Source of the DNA: Chloroflexota bacterium
GTDB taxonomy: Bacteria; Chloroflexota; Anaerolineae; Anaerolineales; E44-bin32
Assembly: GCA_022561215.1 (NCBI GenBank)
Contig: JADFRQ010000027.1
Coordinates: 1 to 34,619 of the forward strand
Direction of reading: 5' to 3'
Length of the DNA: 34,619 bases
In this document: positions 32,822 through 34,619 of the stretch, in pieces
Layout: each line of letters begins with the position of its first letter
How positions within the stretch are numbered: position 1 is the first letter of the stretch
Notes under the pieces: model-generated
What the model saw: the letters and a program-made list of their open reading frames with translations, nothing else
What the model was told of the DNA's origin: nothing
The model's database searches: none
Program-made: the position numbers and the translations under genes

Positions 32822-34417
32822 ATGAAGCTCCAAGCCCTGATTGAGGATCCTTACGCGGTGGATCAGGGTGGCTTGCCGCAAGTTGTCTCCCGTTCGCTAG
32901 CTTCCCTGGACATTACGAAGATAACGGAAGATTCGCGCCAGGTGATCCCCGGCGCTATTTTTGTTGCAGTGCCAGGAACGAAAACAGATGGTTGGAAATT
33001 CCTCGGCGATGCCGTAGAGCGTGGAGCTGTGATACTTGTTGGCCAGGGACCGGATCCCAATTTCGATATCCCCTATCTACGCGTAAAAGAGAGTCGGCGC
33101 GCGCTGGCCTATCTGGCGGCAGCCTGGAATGGGTTTCCTGCGCGCCAATTGGTTATGATCGCTGTGACCGGTACGGATGGCAAAACGACCACTACCAACC
33201 TGATTTACGAGATTTTAAAGGCAGCAGGATTCGATGTCGGTATGATCTCAACCCTTAGTGCCGTCATTGGGCAGCGTAAATTCGCAACAGGGTTTCATGT
33301 CACCACTCTCGGCGCATTGGATGTTCAAAATTACTTGGCGCAGATGGTCACGGAAGGACTGACACATTGTGTTCTCGAGACCACATCTCATGGATTGGCA
33401 CAGCAGCGTGTCCTGGGATGTGATTTTGACCTTGCGGTCGTCACAAATATCACGCATGAACACCTCGACTACCATGGTTCCTTTGAGCAATATCGTCAGG
33501 CAAAACGCATATTGTTCGAAGGTTTAAAGAACAGCGCGCCGAAGGTAGCTGCGGTTGAACGCATGGCGATTCTCAACCGTGATGATAGTTCGTTCGAGTA
33601 CCTGCGGACTGATCTGGGAGTCAGCGTGCTCAGCTATGGATTGCACCAAGAGGCCGATGTGCGCGCCCAAGATGTTCGCGGCTCTATGGAGGGGTTGAAA
33701 TTTGACATTCTGTCCGACAATTTTATTCAACGGATCGAATCTTCGTTGATCGGGCAATTCAACGTATCGAATTGCTTGGCCGCGTTTTCTGCAACGGTTG
33801 CAGGGTTGCAAATATCCCCGGCGATCGCGGCGAAAGGGATCGCGATGTTGCAAAGTGTGCCGGGAAGAATGCAGCCGATTGATCTTGGTCAGTCATTTCT
33901 AGCGATGGTTGATTTTGCCCATACCCCGGGTTCGATGCGTCGTGTCCTGAAATCTGCGCGCACGCTGACGCACGGAAAAATTATTGTTATCTTCGGTTCG
34001 GCAGGATTACGCGATCGGAAAAAGCGTAAAATGATGGCCGCGTTCGCCGCCGAATTAGCCGATTTTGTGATTTTGACAGCTGAAGATCCACGCACCGAAT
34101 CATTGCCAGCGATATTGGAAGAGATGGCCAAGGGTGCAAAGGAGAAGGGTGCTGAAGAAGGCTCGAATTTTTGGCGAATCGAGGATCGGGGGGAGGCGAT
34201 GCGCTTCGCCGTGCGCCTTGCTCAGCCAGATGATTTCGTTCTGGCCCTGGGGAAGGGGCATGAACAATCCATGACTTTTGGGGAAATTGAAATTCCATGG
34301 GATGATCGCACTGCCTTGCGCGCGGCGCTTGCCGAGCTTCTGGGGATCGAAGGGCCGGCAATGCCCAGGCTGCCAACGAGTGCGGAGGAAATACGAAACC
34401 AAAATAATGGAATATGA
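32822..34417 (+). CDS. murE: MurE-type UDP-N-acetylmuramyl-tripeptide synthetase
   Basis: 531 aa from the ATG at 32822 (MKLQALIEDP, the common MurE N-terminus); TTG/ATG codons 36 and 30 bp earlier are possible but add unusual residues, and no Shine-Dalgarno is clear for any. N-terminal domain: ITEDSRQVIPGAIFVAVPG. ATP loop: VTGTDGKTTT (GTDGKTT, residues 117-123). Central domain: TSHGLAQQRV, VVTNITHEHLDYHG, and the YRQAK lysine that is carbamylated in Mur ligases. C-terminal domain: GSAGLRDRKKR and LALGKGHEQ. The enzyme adds the third stem amino acid to UDP-MurNAc-L-Ala-D-Glu. The diaminopimelate-selective DNPR motif is EDPR here (AEDPRTE), so the added amino acid is uncertain; ornithine has been reported in peptidoglycan of Chloroflexus. 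No murF or mraY follows. Confidence 0.85.
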   Translation: MKLQALIEDPYAVDQGGLPQVVSRSLASLDITKITEDSRQVIPGAIFVAVPGTKTDGWKFLGDAVERGAVILVGQGPDPNFDIPYLRVKESRRALAYLAAAWNGFPARQLVMIAVTGTDGKTTTTNLIYEILKAAGFDVGMISTLSAVIGQRKFATGFHVTTLGALDVQNYLAQMVTEGLTHCVLETTSHGLAQQRVLGCDFDLAVVTNITHEHLDYHGSFEQYRQAKRILFEGLKNSAPKVAAVERMAILNRDDSSFEYLRTDLGVSVLSYGLHQEADVRAQDVRGSMEGLKFDILSDNFIQRIESSLIGQFNVSNCLAAFSATVAGLQISPAIAAKGIAMLQSVPGRMQPIDLGQSFLAMVDFAHTPGSMRRVLKSARTLTHGKIIVIFGSAGLRDRKKRKMMAAFAAELADFVILTAEDPRTESLPAILEEMAKGAKEKGAEEGSNFWRIEDRGEAMRFAVRLAQPDDFVLALGKGHEQSMTFGEIEIPWDDRTALRAALAELLGIEGPAMPRLPTSAEEIRNQNNGI

Positions 34418-34619
34418 CACGTTGGGGGCTGTCCCAAAAGCTCTTTCTTGAGATGTTCGCTCAACGAGAACCGGCCGTAAGGGCGACATGCCATGTTTGA
34501 CCCGAAGACATGGGTTACAGTTCGACCTCAGGACATAGGTAACACTTTCCTGATGTCCAGGAACCTAATTATGTCATATCAAACATAATACCAAACCTAT
34601 GAATCCACTGGCTGCACGA
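34418..34619. mobile_element. Insertion-sequence-like terminal sequence running off the right edge
   Basis: Directly after murE comes GGGGGCTGTCCCAAAAG (about 34426-34442), a sequence type common at transposon ends; a related GGCTGTCTCAAAAG occurs on the minus strand at about 25069-25082. Two direct repeats, GACATGGGTTACA (34507-34519) and GACATAGGTAACA (34532-34544), match 11 of 13 and are 25 bp apart, as in left ends of IS481-type elements as I recall them. An ATG at 34599 opens seven codons to the edge and could be the transposase start, which cannot be tested here. Confidence 0.4.

Noticed and set aside
1-34619. CRISPR arrays, rRNA and defence-system genes
   Set aside because: No regularly spaced repeats, rRNA signatures or recognisable defence proteins were found.

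Overview
The window reads as a chromosomal segment of a Chloroflexota bacterium, most likely Anaerolineae-like. This is an inference from several traits seen together: secreted proteins with jellyroll (LamG-like) modules and a hydrophobic Y/F-x-P-L-type C-terminus, a membrane protein with a Thr-Pro-rich tail, two nuoM genes in one nuo operon, an ATP synthase b subunit fused to a delta-type domain, tandem FemX-type lipid II aminoacyltransferases, and frequent GTG/TTG starts. No rRNA, tRNA or CRISPR array was seen.

Region 1 (1-13444) is a cell-surface and exopolysaccharide region. On the minus strand are a truncated family 2 glycosyltransferase and two secreted proteins that share a C-terminal jellyroll module. 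One carries a LasA-like M23 peptidase domain and the other a SpoIID/LytB domain. Diverging on the plus strand is a tightly packed set: a Wzz-like co-polymerase, an O-antigen polymerase/ligase, an ExoA-like glycosyltransferase, a polyprenyl sugar-phosphate transferase, a GalE-like epimerase and a CapD/WbpM-type dehydratase. Together these can make activated sugars, start a chain on a lipid carrier, extend it and polymerise it. No flippase gene is visible.

Region 2 (13445-19932) holds a small Thr-Pro-rich membrane protein, a GAF-PAS-adenylate cyclase with its own strong promoter, a dispersed repeat, and a minus-strand group femX-femX-dcyD (two peptidoglycan-bridge aminoacyltransferases and a D-cysteine desulfhydrase).

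Region 3 (19933-32607) is an energy block. nuoA-H-J-K-L-M-M-N encodes every membrane subunit of complex I plus an extra NuoM, with none of the peripheral-arm genes (B, C, D, E, F, G, I). It is followed, behind its own promoter, by atpZ-atpB-atpE-atpF(b-delta), the membrane sector of ATP synthase without the F1 genes. NuoL has an apparent 27-residue tandem duplication in its lateral-helix region, and the second NuoM lacks the TM7 lysine. These fit a '2M'-type complex I with four antiporter-like subunits. Two intrusions flank the first nuoM: a 301-bp hairpin-rich stretch, and a small element bounded by inverted AGCTGAN heptad repeats that carries a four-helix-bundle (S23/IVP family) gene broken by an amber codon.

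Region 4 (32608-34619) has a third copy of the dispersed repeat, a MurE-type ligase, and sequence at the right edge that resembles insertion-sequence termini.
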